A stretch of 64,000 bases of DNA from Bacillus benzoevorans (GCF_014207535.1 NZ_JACHGK010000001.1:496001-560000); one strand, 5' to 3'; counted from the first letter of the stretch, positions 34,561 through 43,685 are shown. Numbers and translations are program-made. The notes: generated by a model not told the origin, from the letters alone.

Positions 34561-35699
34561 GCATAGAGCTGAAAGAAGGTGAACTGGCTCCCATCCAGCA
34601 GCAAAACCCTTATGCCATCGCAGCGATAACAAAGCATGGGGTCGAGATTTCCCGCAGGCTGCATCAGGTATTTTCCCAAACTGATGTATATTATATGGAT
34701 AAATTTTCCAAATGTGACGAAGAAATCAAGGGTATTCAGCTCTTCTCAGGCAGTGTCAAACTCTTGCTGCCCGCTCTTTTTCAGCAGTATAAAGGAATAA
34801 TCTTGATTATTTCCCTCGGTGCTGTTGTTCGCATGATAGCCCCGCTATTAAAAGATAAGAAAACAGATCCAGCCGTGGTCGTTATTGATGATCGGGGCGA
34901 AAATGTGATCAGTGTTTTATCAGGACATATTGGCGGTGCAAATGAGCTTACCAGGGAGGTTGCGGCTGCTCTTCACGCAAGAGCAGTGATTACAACCGCA
35001 TCTGATGTGCAAAAAACGATCCCGGTAGATTTGTTTGGCTCGCGCTTTGGCTGGGTATGGGATTCAGCTGAGAAGCTGACACCCGTAAGTGCTTCAGTTG
35101 TGAATGAAGAGCATACAGCCATTGTGCAGGAATCAGGCGAACTTAATTGGTGGATGTATGAAACACCGCTGCCGCAAAATCTAGTCATCTATGATTCGAT
35201 TCAGGAAGCACTGAAAGCAAAGCCGAACGCAGCCTTAATTATCACTCATCGTTTGTTAAATAAAGAGGAAGAAACGATTCTTCAGAATGGCATCGTCTTT
35301 CGCCCGAAGTCGGTTGCGATTGGAATGGGCTGTAACCGGGGAACCACCGCGGAAGAAATCGAAAAAGTAATCATTGAGACCCTATCTGAGCTGGGGATTT
35401 CCCTGAAAAGTGTAAAAGCTCTTTGTACGATCGATTTGAAAAAGGACGAAAAAGGGTTGCTGGAAGTCACAGGAAAATACGGCTGGGCGTTCGTCTGCTA
35501 TTCCCCTGCGACATTAAATCAGGCTGAAATTCATGCCCCGTCTGAAACTGTTTATCGCTATACCGGTGCTTATGGGGTAAGTGAGCCTGCCGTTCGGATC
35601 TATACGGGAGCTTCAGAACTTGAGCTGGTAAAGAAAAAATCCGGCAATGTAACCATCTCCGTGGGAGTCATGTCCTTTTCTAAGGAGGAATTTATGTGA
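34557..35699 (+). CDS. cbiG: Cobalt-precorrin-5A hydrolase
   Basis: Opens the delta-lactone and releases acetaldehyde, giving cobalt-precorrin-5B. 380 residues. CbiG N-terminal/central features LIISLGAVVRMIAPLLKDKKTDPAVVVIDDRG and SVLSGHIGGANELTREVAAAL, and the C-terminal VAIGMGCNRGTTAEEIEKVI block. Overlaps cbiF by 4 bp and cbiA by 4 bp. Confidence 0.95.
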   Translation: MSIELKEGELAPIQQQNPYAIAAITKHGVEISRRLHQVFSQTDVYYMDKFSKCDEEIKGIQLFSGSVKLLLPALFQQYKGIILIISLGAVVRMIAPLLKDKKTDPAVVVIDDRGENVISVLSGHIGGANELTREVAAALHARAVITTASDVQKTIPVDLFGSRFGWVWDSAEKLTPVSASVVNEEHTAIVQESGELNWWMYETPLPQNLVIYDSIQEALKAKPNAALIITHRLLNKEEETILQNGIVFRPKSVAIGMGCNRGTTAEEIEKVIIETLSELGISLKSVKALCTIDLKKDEKGLLEVTGKYGWAFVCYSPATLNQAEIHAPSETVYRYTGAYGVSEPAVRIYTGASELELVKKKSGNVTISVGVMSFSKEEFM

Positions 35700-37087
35700 G
35701 CAATAGAAGACTAGTGATTGCCGGAACTGGGAGCGGTGTCGGTAAAACCACATTTACGATTGGAATTATGGCCGCATTGCAGCAAAAAGGTTATACCGTA
35801 CAGGGATTTAAATGCGGTCCTGATTATATCGACCCAACCTATCATACAGCCGTCACAGGAAGAGTATCGCGAAATTTGGACAGCTGGATGTTTACTCATG
35901 AAACAGTGCGTGAAATAACAGCCCGTGCCGCGATTGGTGCTGATATTTCCATTATTGAAGGGGTAATGGGCTTTTTTGATGGAAAAAGTCCGTTAGAAAA
36001 TACAGGTTCAACGGCTGAAATCAGTATGATTACCGAAAGCCCGGTGATCCTCATTGTCAATTGTGCGAGTATGGCACGCAGCGCAGCAGCCATTGTAAAA
36101 GGGTTTCAAACATTAGCAAGCGGGCCGAATATTGTTGGGGTTATTGCCAATAGGGTTGGAAGTAAAGGTCATTTTGAAATCGTAAAGGCTGCGATTGAGC
36201 AGGAATGCCATGTACCGGTGATTGGGTTTTTAAAAGCAGAACAGGGAATTGATATTCCAAGCCGCCATCTAGGTTTGATTCCGGCTATTGAACGCAGAGA
36301 GCTGGATCCGTTTTTTGCCCAATTAGGAAGATTCATTTCTGAAACAGTTGATATCGATCGATTATATGAATTAGCAGAGACCCCCGAAATCATAATGGCA
36401 GACTCTGGATTATTCGGACAACAGCATGAAAAGAGTACCGCCATTGCGGTGGCACGCGATGCTGCATTTAATTTTTATTATCAGGAAAACCTGGAATTAC
36501 TTGAAGCCTATGGTGCAAAATTGAACTATTTTTCACCACTCAATAATGAAGAAATTCCTGCCGGAAGTGATGGCTTATATATTGGCGGTGGTTTTCCTGA
36601 AGAATTTGCGAGCGTGCTTGCACGTAATGAGAAAGCAAAGAACTCCATACGTGCAGCGGTTTCAGGGGGAATGCCGACGCTCGCAGAATGCGGCGGCTTT
36701 ATGTATTTAACAGAGTTAATCATCGATACAAACGGAGAAGAATATCCCATGGCCGGGCTGATTCCAGGGCATGTGAAAATGCAAAAGAAACTGGCGGCTC
36801 TTGGTTACCGGGAGATCATTGGCAGGAAGGATAATTTCTTAATTGGAGAAGGGATGCAGGCCAAAGGGCACGAGTTTCATTACTCCACTTTTGAAAGCCC
36901 GGAAGAGTTACCATATGCTTATGAAACAAAGGGCAGGGCAGGTTTTAAAGAGGAAGGCTATTTGACTGAAAGTCTTACAGCCGGATATACTCATTTTCAC
37001 TTTGCCTCTAATCCGCAGCTGGCAAAACGCTGGATTGAGACTTGCATAGGATATAGACAGAAGCTAGTGACGCGCGGAGAGAGATAG
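35696..37087 (+). CDS. cbiA: Cobyrinic acid a,c-diamide synthase
   Basis: Glutamine- and ATP-dependent amidation of the a and c carboxylates. 463 residues; the GTG start overlaps the cbiG stop and follows TAAGGAGGAATTTAT. N-terminal dethiobiotin-synthetase-like domain with AGTGSGVGKTT and KCGPDYIDPTYH; C-terminal class I glutaminase-like domain with the Cys nucleophile in LAECGGFMYL and a His in YTHFHFASNP. Cobyric acid synthase (cbiP) is not in the window. Confidence 0.95.
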   Translation: MSNRRLVIAGTGSGVGKTTFTIGIMAALQQKGYTVQGFKCGPDYIDPTYHTAVTGRVSRNLDSWMFTHETVREITARAAIGADISIIEGVMGFFDGKSPLENTGSTAEISMITESPVILIVNCASMARSAAAIVKGFQTLASGPNIVGVIANRVGSKGHFEIVKAAIEQECHVPVIGFLKAEQGIDIPSRHLGLIPAIERRELDPFFAQLGRFISETVDIDRLYELAETPEIIMADSGLFGQQHEKSTAIAVARDAAFNFYYQENLELLEAYGAKLNYFSPLNNEEIPAGSDGLYIGGGFPEEFASVLARNEKAKNSIRAAVSGGMPTLAECGGFMYLTELIIDTNGEEYPMAGLIPGHVKMQKKLAALGYREIIGRKDNFLIGEGMQAKGHEFHYSTFESPEELPYAYETKGRAGFKEEGYLTESLTAGYTHFHFASNPQLAKRWIETCIGYRQKLVTRGER

Positions 37088-37132
37088 TTCAAATTAAAGC
37101 GTGAACGCTACATACAAGGGAGAATTATAATA

Positions 37133-37906
37133 ATGAAGGGAAAAGTCTATTTAGTAGGGGCAGGACCGGGGGACCCTAAATTAATAACCGTATATGGTCT
37201 TGAATGCATTCAAAAGTCTGAGGTTATTGCTTATGATCGGCTTGTTAATCCGAAACTGCTGGAATATGCAAGTGATACGGCGGAGCTGATTTTTTGCGGG
37301 AAATCACCAGGGAAACATCATTTGATCCAAGAGGAGATCCATTCACTTTTAGTGCAAAAGGCAATGGAAGGGAAAACCGTGACCCGTTTAAAGGGAGGGG
37401 ATCCTTGTGTGTTTGGTCGTGCCGGAGAGGAAGCAGAAGTACTGGCGGAGCACGGAATACCATATGAAATTGTTCCGGGAGTGACGGCAGGCATTGCCGC
37501 CCCGGCCTATGCAGGAATTCCTGTAACACACCGTGAGCATGCCTCAAGCTTCGCCATTATAACAGGACATGGCCGTGAATCTAAAGGAGAGGAGCATCTC
37601 AATTGGGACGCACTGGCGCAAGGAATTGATACGATTGCCTTTTATATGAGTGTCGGCAACATTGCCTATATAAGCCAGCAGTTGATTTCCCACGGGAGAA
37701 ATCCGCAAACTCCGGCTGCTGCCATTGAATGGGGGACAACAGACAAACAGCGGACCATTACAGGAACCCTTGCGACGATGAGTGAGATCATGCAAAAGGA
37801 GAGAATTCAAAACCCGGCGATGATTATTATCGGTGAGGTTGTGCGTCTGCGTGAAAAAATTAAGTGGTTTGAAAACTATGCGGCTGCCGGGCAGGTCATG
37901 GAATAA
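37133..37906 (+). CDS. cobA: Uroporphyrinogen-III C-methyltransferase (SUMT)
   Basis: Two SAM-dependent methylations of uroporphyrinogen III to precorrin-2, the entry to B12, siroheme and related routes. 257 residues with VYLVGAGPGDPKLITVYGLE, YDRLVNPKLL, RLKGGDPCVFGRAGEEAEVL and VPGVTAGIAAPAYAGIPVTHR. The oxidase/ferrochelatase part of CysG is absent. It lies 45 bp after cbiA behind GGGAGAATTATAATA and closes the operon; a terminator follows. Confidence 0.95.
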   Translation: MKGKVYLVGAGPGDPKLITVYGLECIQKSEVIAYDRLVNPKLLEYASDTAELIFCGKSPGKHHLIQEEIHSLLVQKAMEGKTVTRLKGGDPCVFGRAGEEAEVLAEHGIPYEIVPGVTAGIAAPAYAGIPVTHREHASSFAIITGHGRESKGEEHLNWDALAQGIDTIAFYMSVGNIAYISQQLISHGRNPQTPAAAIEWGTTDKQRTITGTLATMSEIMQKERIQNPAMIIIGEVVRLREKIKWFENYAAAGQVME

Positions 37907-37923
37907 AGTAAATGCCCAGATAA

Positions 37924-37965
37924 AAAAGGTTCTTCCTCAGTTAACTGCTTTGAAGAACCTTTTCA
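37924..37965 (+). terminator. Terminator of the cbi operon
   Basis: AAAAGGTTCTTC (37924-37935) pairs with GAAGAACCTTTT (37952-37963), ending in T-rich sequence. Confidence 0.85.
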
Positions 37966-38005
37966 TTTATGATAGATCATTCTAAAATATAAAATGATTT
38001 TGCCT

Positions 38006-38398
38006 TTAGGCAGATTTCTGCTTCACTTTTCCATGACTGCTCTCTGGTTTCAGCGATATCCGTTCTTTTACTCCCGCAACGATGATGGAGCTGACAAGCC
38101 ATAAAATAAGTCCTAATATAATGCTAAGGAGCCAATTATTCGTGCCATTTAAAACAATCCAAACGGTTGCTACACAAAAAACGCCGCCAATCATGCCGAA
38201 AACGGAGCCGTTTGCAATCTTTGCCGCACTTTCTGAACCGGCAGCTATCCCTCCCATTAAAACCGCCGTGATCATGACTGCGGGAAATGCTGCAAAAATG
38301 CCGCCAAGAATCTTCCATGGAGAAATAACGGTAATCAAATAGCTGATGGCAACAGCTGCACCGCCTAATAGAAAACGAATGAGCAAATCCTTATTCAT
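38006..38398 (-). CDS. DUF3147 family membrane protein, second copy
   Basis: 130 residues from ATG 38398 (GAAGGGATATTTG upstream). Four hydrophobic helices. It opens DLLIRFLLGGAAVAISYLI and has GGIFAAFPAVMI, closely matching its upstream neighbour. The C-terminus is a short basic tail. Lies 19 bp downstream of the other copy. Function of DUF3147 is not known; tandem related small membrane proteins often form a heteromer. Confidence 0.75.
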   Translation of the reverse strand: MNKDLLIRFLLGGAAVAISYLITVISPWKILGGIFAAFPAVMITAVLMGGIAAGSESAAKIANGSVFGMIGGVFCVATVWIVLNGTNNWLLSIILGLILWLVSSIIVAGVKERISLKPESSHGKVKQKSA

Positions 38399-38417
38399 CA
38401 AATATCCCTTCTCTTCA

Positions 38418-38777
38418 TTAATTTGCTGTAATGAATACAACTGCGACAGATAGAATGAACCAACAGCCTATCGCCTGTAACAATCCATTTTTCCAGCCTT
38501 GCTTTGGCAGAAGGTATCCTGCAATAACAGCAATTACAATATTAATAGCCATTCCGATGATGGCTCCCTTAGACAGAACGATAGAATGTGTTATCAGCTC
38601 GCTTCCGCTAAAGTCTAAACCAGTTGTTAAGAGAGCAGCTAAATAAACGGCTGGGAATGCTGCGAAAATACCGCCGGCTTTTTCCCCCAATTTTCTTGAC
38701 ACAATGGTAGATACTACTACCGCCGCCCCTCCTAGTAAAAATCTAATCAATAATGCACTTAAAGTAATAGTTCCCAT
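38418..38777 (-). CDS. DUF3147 family membrane protein, first copy
   Basis: 119 residues with four membrane helices; ALLIRFLLGGAAVVVSTIV and AGGIFAAFPAVYLAALL align with the downstream copy, so the pair arose by duplication. It is the first gene of the two, preceded by a palindrome at 38823-38838. The ATG has AAAGGCGG upstream. Function unknown. Confidence 0.78.
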   Translation of the reverse strand: MGTITLSALLIRFLLGGAAVVVSTIVSRKLGEKAGGIFAAFPAVYLAALLTTGLDFSGSELITHSIVLSKGAIIGMAINIVIAVIAGYLLPKQGWKNGLLQAIGCWFILSVAVVFITAN

Positions 38778-38822
38778 ATATGGCGCCGCCTTTCTAGTTT
38801 TGATAAATGAAACGATCCTAGC

Positions 38823-38838
38823 TTGTATACATGTACAA
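38823..38838. promoter_or_regulatory. Palindrome upstream of the DUF3147 pair
   Basis: TTGTATACATGTACAA, an almost perfect 16-bp inverted repeat 45-60 bp before the first DUF3147 start. It looks like a repressor site, with spacing like that of some GntR operators, but the regulator is not identifiable. Confidence 0.45.
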
Positions 38839-39094
38839 ATTTATCACTTTTTGACTTTCTATCAATCTCTATTCTGTGAACATATCATTACAATTTGTTC
38901 AAAGGTGAGCAAGGTTTTGGAATTAGTCTATGAATAAGCGAATTTATTGTTAAATGGAGAATATTTCAAAACCATTAGATCGTAAGATAATTTTAGCCAT
39001 TTATCATTCCAAGACCATAATTCTTGTTAAAATAGAGGTATGGTTACGAAGAAGGGATAGGTCCTGGGAGATATTTGTCAGGGGAGGCAGTTTT

Positions 39095-39601
39095 GTGATT
39101 AAGGTGAAAACAGTAAAGATAGATGGCAAGAGTATTTATCTATTTAATAGTGCTCTCTATATTTTTGAATCCAGTATCGGCTATACACTGGAGCTTGATA
39201 TGATCGTAACGGAAGTGATTTTGAAAAAGTATCGCAATGAAGAAAACTTAATTCTAGAAATAGAATTGGAAGATGGCAGAATGATTAGCTCCATCATGAA
39301 TGTAAAAGTTTTGCCGGGGGGACTGCCGCAGCTGAATTTATTTTGCGACCTGGATGAGGGGGATCTGCAACTCTATCATGATTTGGACAGAGTAAATGAA
39401 AGCGACCTAACATTTCCCAATATCGAAGATGGGTTAACAATGGAAGAAATACGAAAAGTAGAAATGCCGAATGAAAAAATGAAATTAAAGTTAAGTTTGC
39501 CTATTGATCAGGTCGAATGGCTGGAAAAACAAAAACCCGGGGATATCAACGAAATGTTTAAAGAAATGATTTATGATTATTGGAAAAAATATCGAAAATA
39601 G
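39095..39601 (+). CDS. Hypothetical protein, 168 aa
   Basis: I place the start at GTG 39095 behind AGGGGAGG (39079-39086); an in-frame ATG at 38954 has no ribosome binding site. The soluble product has a beta-rich first part (VKVKTVKIDGKSIYLF, ELDMIVTEVILKKY, LILEIELEDGRMISSIMNVKV) and a helical, charged C-terminus ending MFKEMIYDYWKKYRK. No family recognised. Single gene between the DUF3147 pair and feo, followed by a strong terminator. Confidence 0.65.
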   Translation: MIKVKTVKIDGKSIYLFNSALYIFESSIGYTLELDMIVTEVILKKYRNEENLILEIELEDGRMISSIMNVKVLPGGLPQLNLFCDLDEGDLQLYHDLDRVNESDLTFPNIEDGLTMEEIRKVEMPNEKMKLKLSLPIDQVEWLEKQKPGDINEMFKEMIYDYWKKYRK

Positions 39602-39617
39602 GTTCCTCCTATTATTA

Positions 39618-39650
39618 GAAAAAACCTGCAGGTTCTCTGCAGGTTTTTTC
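39618..39650. terminator. Bidirectional terminator
   Basis: GAAAAAACCTGCAG (39618-39631) pairs with CTGCAGGTTTTTTC (39637-39650); T-runs appear on both strands, so it ends the gene at 39095 and the feo operon. Confidence 0.92.
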
Positions 39651-39665
39651 TAAAAGTTTAATAGA

Positions 39666-39812
39666 TTATCTTTTAGCGGTATGGCACTTATCTTGATCCG
39701 AACAGCTTGTGCCGCAGTTACATTGATTATTTTTCATATTGGAAAAAGCCTTCTTACCGGCCAAAAAGAGAAGCGCGGCGAAAATGATTCCGACAACAAT
39801 CGTAGAGGTCAT
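39666..39812 (-). CDS. FeoB-associated Cys-rich membrane protein
   Basis: 48 residues. One N-terminal helix (STIVVGIIFAALLFLAGKKAF) and a cytosolic Cys-rich tail CNCGTSCSDQDKC with four Cys. This is the FeoB-associated Cys-rich family (pfam12669), which follows feoB in many Firmicutes and may play a FeoC-like role. Its ATG overlaps the feoB stop by one base (TAATG), so expression is tied to feoB. Confidence 0.88.
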   Translation of the reverse strand: MTSTIVVGIIFAALLFLAGKKAFSNMKNNQCNCGTSCSDQDKCHTAKR

Positions 39813-41767
39813 TATAGTTCAACTCCTAACTGAGTCCGTATAAAATCGGCCCTTCTAATGATAAGTATGACAGTCAGAACAAGTAGCACCGCTATAATAA
39901 TAGAGGGCATAAAGCCAGCTGCGGGCGTTCCGTATACGATCAAGGAACCAGCTTGTGTAACAAGCATCGCTAACGAATATCCGATCCCAAATTGGAAAGC
40001 CAAGGCTCTGAATAGCCATTTTTTTGAACCCAATTCAGAATTCATTGCACCGATGGCAGCAAAACATGGCGGTGTAAATAAATTGAATAATAGAAATGCC
40101 AACCCAGTTACAGGTGTAAAGAAATCTGATAGTACTCCGCCCGGTGTATGCAAGGCATCTGTAGAAGCCCCTGCTAAAAGGACTGCCAAAGTGGCTACAA
40201 CATTTTCCTTGGCAATAAAACCAGTAATAGCAGCAGCTGCCAGCTGCCAGCCGATAAATCCCAGCGGTATTAACAGGGGAGCAATGATTCCGCCGATTGA
40301 GGCCAGAATACTTGTGCCTTGTCCTGTCACAGGCTGCAGGTCCCAGCTATATGCCGAAGCAAACCACACAATGGAATTACAGACAAGAATAATGGTGGCA
40401 GCCTTATAAATAAATGCTTTGGCCTTATCAATCATTTGCGTAAAAGCATATTTCAAACTGGGAGCCTTATATTCGGGCAATTCCATTATAAAGTGTGAGC
40501 TATTATCCCAAACGAATATTTTCTTTAATAAAAGACCGCCAATTAAAATCATTAAAATGGAGACAATATAAATGCTTGGTCCTACCCATGTATGTTTTGG
40601 AAAAAATACGGCTGTAAATAGGGCAATGATTGGCAGTTTTGCTCCGCATGGAACAAAAGGTGTCAGAATCGTTGTCATTCTTTTTTCGTTGATATCTTCA
40701 ATGGTTCTAGTTGCCATAACACCAGGAATGGCACACCCGGAACCAACAATCATAGGAATGATAGATTTACCGGATAAACCAACTTTTTTGAAAAACCGAT
40801 CCATTAGCAGCGCTACCCTTGCCATATAACCGGAATCTTCCAGAAGGGATAAGCAAAAGAAGAGCACCATGATTAAAGGAATGAAGCCGATAACTGCTCC
40901 AACACCGCCGATAGCACCATCAACGATGATCGCCTGCAGTAACGGATGTACACCTAGTCCTTCAAGGAAGGAATTGGCTGCATTGGGTACAATTTCTCCA
41001 AAAAATACATCATTCAAATAGCCTGATAAATATCCGCCAAGCCCTTCAATGGAGAAGGAGAAAATGGCCCACATCACGACAAAAAAGAGGGGCAGTCCTA
41101 ACCATGTATTGGCCACAATTCGATCGACCCTATCCGAAACCGTTAACTTATTGGCTTCTATTTTTCTAACGAGGCTTTTGCCAACAACTTCATTCACATA
41201 TTTTTGTCTAGTTTTATCTGAATGTTCTGTAGTCTCGCTGTAAAACCGGGTCATAGTTTGCGGTTTCTTCTCATTAACCCGCTTTACTGCTTTGTTTATT
41301 AAATCTGAAATGCCTTTTTCCTGCCTGGCAGAAATAGGAATAACGGGACAATGCAGTTCATTGGTTAAAACGCTTTCATCAATGGAGTCGCCTCGTTTAG
41401 CCAAAACATCGCTCTTATTAAGGGCAATCACGACCGGAATCCCCAACTCAACCAACTGGGTAGTAAAAAACAGGCTTCGGCTCAAGTTGGAGCCGTCGAC
41501 AATGTTTATCATAATATCAGGGGATTCACCCAAAATATAGTCCCTTGTAATGGCCTCTTCACTTGTATATGGTGAAATAGAATACGTTCCCGGAAGATCT
41601 ACAATCTGAATCTCCATATCCTTAGGAGTATATTTCTTTTTTAAATCTGCGTGCTTAGCAGCTACCGTAACACCCGACCAGTTCCCAACAGATTCCGTTT
41701 TACCTGTTAACACATTAAACAGCGTTGTTTTCCCCGAATTGGGATTACCCGCTAATGCTATTTTCAT
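39812..41767 (-). CDS. feoB: Ferrous iron transporter GTPase FeoB
   Basis: Fe(II) uptake protein: N-terminal G domain plus membrane domain. 651 residues from ATG 41767 (AAAGGGG upstream). G1 LAGNPNSGKTT, G3 VDLPGTYSISP, G4 NKSD, then two Gate repeats with the conserved Cys in PMIVGSGCAIPGVMATRT and FTPVTGLAFLLFNLFTPPCFAAIGA. Cotranscribed with feoA upstream and the small Cys-rich gene downstream; Fur control through the box at 42169. Confidence 0.97.
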   Translation of the reverse strand: MKIALAGNPNSGKTTLFNVLTGKTESVGNWSGVTVAAKHADLKKKYTPKDMEIQIVDLPGTYSISPYTSEEAITRDYILGESPDIMINIVDGSNLSRSLFFTTQLVELGIPVVIALNKSDVLAKRGDSIDESVLTNELHCPVIPISARQEKGISDLINKAVKRVNEKKPQTMTRFYSETTEHSDKTRQKYVNEVVGKSLVRKIEANKLTVSDRVDRIVANTWLGLPLFFVVMWAIFSFSIEGLGGYLSGYLNDVFFGEIVPNAANSFLEGLGVHPLLQAIIVDGAIGGVGAVIGFIPLIMVLFFCLSLLEDSGYMARVALLMDRFFKKVGLSGKSIIPMIVGSGCAIPGVMATRTIEDINEKRMTTILTPFVPCGAKLPIIALFTAVFFPKHTWVGPSIYIVSILMILIGGLLLKKIFVWDNSSHFIMELPEYKAPSLKYAFTQMIDKAKAFIYKAATIILVCNSIVWFASAYSWDLQPVTGQGTSILASIGGIIAPLLIPLGFIGWQLAAAAITGFIAKENVVATLAVLLAGASTDALHTPGGVLSDFFTPVTGLAFLLFNLFTPPCFAAIGAMNSELGSKKWLFRALAFQFGIGYSLAMLVTQAGSLIVYGTPAAGFMPSIIIAVLLVLTVILIIRRADFIRTQLGVEL

Positions 41768-41901
41768 AGATAAACCCCTTTCAATATATTTCTTGAATAA
41801 CATTCATTCTCAATGGGTGTGTAAAAAAAAAGACTGAAAATCTAGTAATAGAGCTTAATTTAAAACTCTTCTCAGAATAATCAAACATATTAAACGATAG
41901 T

Positions 41902-42117
41902 TTATTGCTCTACTAAAATAGATTTGGCAATCTTCTTTTCAATAGCATAACGGCTGTCTTTAATATTGACGATATAATTTCCAGAAAGAATAGAAATAAG
42001 TGTGATTGGCTCTCCTTCAAAACATCCGAGTGAAACAAGGAAGTTTTTTATTTTCTCTTTTCCTTCTATTCCTTTTACTGTAACGGCCTGCCCGATCTTT
42101 GCATCTGTTAAAAACAT
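41902..42117 (-). CDS. feoA: Ferrous iron transport protein FeoA
   Basis: 71-residue SH3-like cytosolic partner of FeoB. Recognisable as TDAKIGQAVTVKGIEGKEKIKNFLVSLGCFEGEPITLISILSGNYIVNIKDSRYAIEKKIAKSILV-type fold; ATG follows AAAAAGGGGGGACAGG. First gene of feoA-feoB, 134 bp before feoB. Confidence 0.92.
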   Translation of the reverse strand: MFLTDAKIGQAVTVKGIEGKEKIKNFLVSLGCFEGEPITLISILSGNYIVNIKDSRYAIEKKIAKSILVEQ

Positions 42118-42168
42118 CCTGTCCCCCCTTTTTCTATCTTCTGCTTCATATCCTATCTCTCTTATTAT

Positions 42169-42189
42169 TGATAAAGTATATCATTATCA
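42169..42189 (-). promoter_or_regulatory. Fur box upstream of feoA
   Basis: TGATAAA at one end and ATTATCA at the other form a 21-bp near-palindrome close to the Bacillus 7-1-7 Fur consensus TGATAATnATTATCA. It lies about 50 bp upstream of the feoA start, the expected place for iron repression. Confidence 0.75.
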
Positions 42190-42268
42190 TATTCATATTC
42201 CAATAAAATCCCAAGAAAATGAATGTGACATTTTTGTAACAGAGCAACATTACTATAGTTTTATGTAT

Positions 42269-42480
42269 GGAAAGCGCTAACCTAAAAGGTTGCAAAGAAA
42301 GACACTGATTCAAAAAAAAACTATTGAAGAAAAATGTTAGCAGTCTATGGCAAAACTAGTCACAGAGGATTGAAAATCTTTAGGTATGTCAACTGAATAG
42401 TCGGGAAATAGCTGAATAAGCGAATATGAGAAAATCCTCACCACTGGCTGGAAAAGCTGTTGTGGTGAGGATTTTTTTTA
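42269..42480 (+). ncRNA. Candidate small RNA: cre-like site to strong terminator, no ORF
   Basis: A cre-like GGAAAGCGCTAACC (42269-42282, two mismatches to consensus) is followed by about 150 nt with no coding frame and then a strong terminator: AATCCTCACCAC (42433-42444) pairs with GTGGTGAGGATT (42462-42473), then eight T. TATAGT at 42254 could be a -10 with a poor -35. It might be a CcpA-linked small RNA, or the terminator may belong to an unseen short transcript. The remaining 42481-42710 shows nothing firm. Confidence 0.35.
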
Positions 42481-42710
42481 TGCTTATAGTTCAAGTAAAT
42501 TCATTTCATTCGGTACTCTTATTTTCAAATTGAACGGCTTTTTCTGCAACAGGCCTGGTGCCGGGTAAGAGTATTGCGGGACCAAAAGAATGTTAAATAG
42601 GAGAAATGATTGTAATATGGAGATTCGATCCTTCATAATTTATATAAGAGCAAGTAAAGCCAATGGGTACATAATGATTGTTTCGCCATTATTTACGAGG
42701 GGGGAGCAGG

Positions 42711-43574
42711 ATGGAGAATTGTCATTTAGTTTTTGTTTATGGTACGCTAAGAAAATTTCAAAATCATTCCCATCTTCTTGATACAGCGGTTCTGGTTGCT
42801 TCACAGTGCTGGACAAGCGGTAAATTATATGATTCATCATACGGTTATCCTTTTATGGTGCAGGCAAATGACAGGGTATATGGTGAACTGTATCAGCTTG
42901 ATTCAGAGCAATTGAAAATGGTGGATGATTTAGAAGATTATCAAGGTCCCGGACAGGACAATCTTTATGAGAGAGTGGAGCAAACCATTTTTTCGGATAG
43001 CGGAACCTGGCAGGCTTTTGTCTATGTTCTGCCAAAGAGCAAGAATAAGGATTCGCTGTCATTAATAAAGGAAGGTGACTGGAGTGTTTACCGCCTTCTT
43101 AAGGACCATGATCGCCTTCTTTACTTTGCTTATGGAAGCTGTATGGACATGCAAAGCTTTAAGAAAGCAAAAAAAGAACATTATTTTCAACAAGTGATCG
43201 GCCGCGGCATTCTGGATGGCTTTACCCTGAGGTATACAAGAGTGTTATCGGACGGCGGCCGTGCTGACATTGTGGAAGAGGGCGGAAAAGTAGAAGGAAA
43301 AGTGTATCAAATTTCATCACAGGCTGTTTCATACCTTCATGAAAGAGAAGGGGTCAAATATAACAGTTATCGTCCGGCCATCGTGCCTGTCAAGCTGGAT
43401 AATCATATGATAAAAGAAGCCCTGACCTATATCGTGGTAAAAAAAGAGCGAGAAGTTGCACCACCTGTCTATTATATGGACTCTATTCTTAGGGGCGGAA
43501 CCGGCTTCCTCAGTCCGGCTTACTTGAATAAACTAAAAGAACAATATAAGCTATTATTGAATAACAAAGTTTGA
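42711..43574 (+). CDS. Two-domain gamma-glutamylcyclotransferase-like protein (YkqA-like)
   Basis: 287 residues from ATG 42711 behind GAGGGGGGAGCAGG; an upstream in-frame ATG lacks a site. Two AIG2/GGCT-fold domains: FVYGTLRKFQNHSHLL (about 1-125) and FAYGSCMDMQSFKKA (about 140-285), the latter with the YGS pocket, and an acidic catalytic-type Glu in VYGELYQLD and the second half. This arrangement matches B. subtilis YkqA. Likely acts on a gamma-glutamyl compound; exact substrate unknown. Confidence 0.85.
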   Translation: MENCHLVFVYGTLRKFQNHSHLLDTAVLVASQCWTSGKLYDSSYGYPFMVQANDRVYGELYQLDSEQLKMVDDLEDYQGPGQDNLYERVEQTIFSDSGTWQAFVYVLPKSKNKDSLSLIKEGDWSVYRLLKDHDRLLYFAYGSCMDMQSFKKAKKEHYFQQVIGRGILDGFTLRYTRVLSDGGRADIVEEGGKVEGKVYQISSQAVSYLHEREGVKYNSYRPAIVPVKLDNHMIKEALTYIVVKKEREVAPPVYYMDSILRGGTGFLSPAYLNKLKEQYKLLLNNKV

Positions 43575-43685
43575 ACGGATGATTTTTTCTCGGCATCGGC
43601 TGTTCATTGGCTGGTGCCAGGGAGAAATCAATATTTATCATCAACTTATCAAATAAATCCTGGCCCCTTTGAGGAGGAAGAACTT

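Noticed and set aside
39858..40409. Long plus-strand frame (183 codons) opposite feoB
   Set aside because: Antisense to a clearly conserved gene, no ribosome binding site, and composition follows the feoB codons.
42283..42430. Possible c-di-GMP-I riboswitch (ACCT-loop-AGGT followed by GCAAAG)
   Set aside because: The CUAA segment and second helix of that class are missing, and no gene follows directly.
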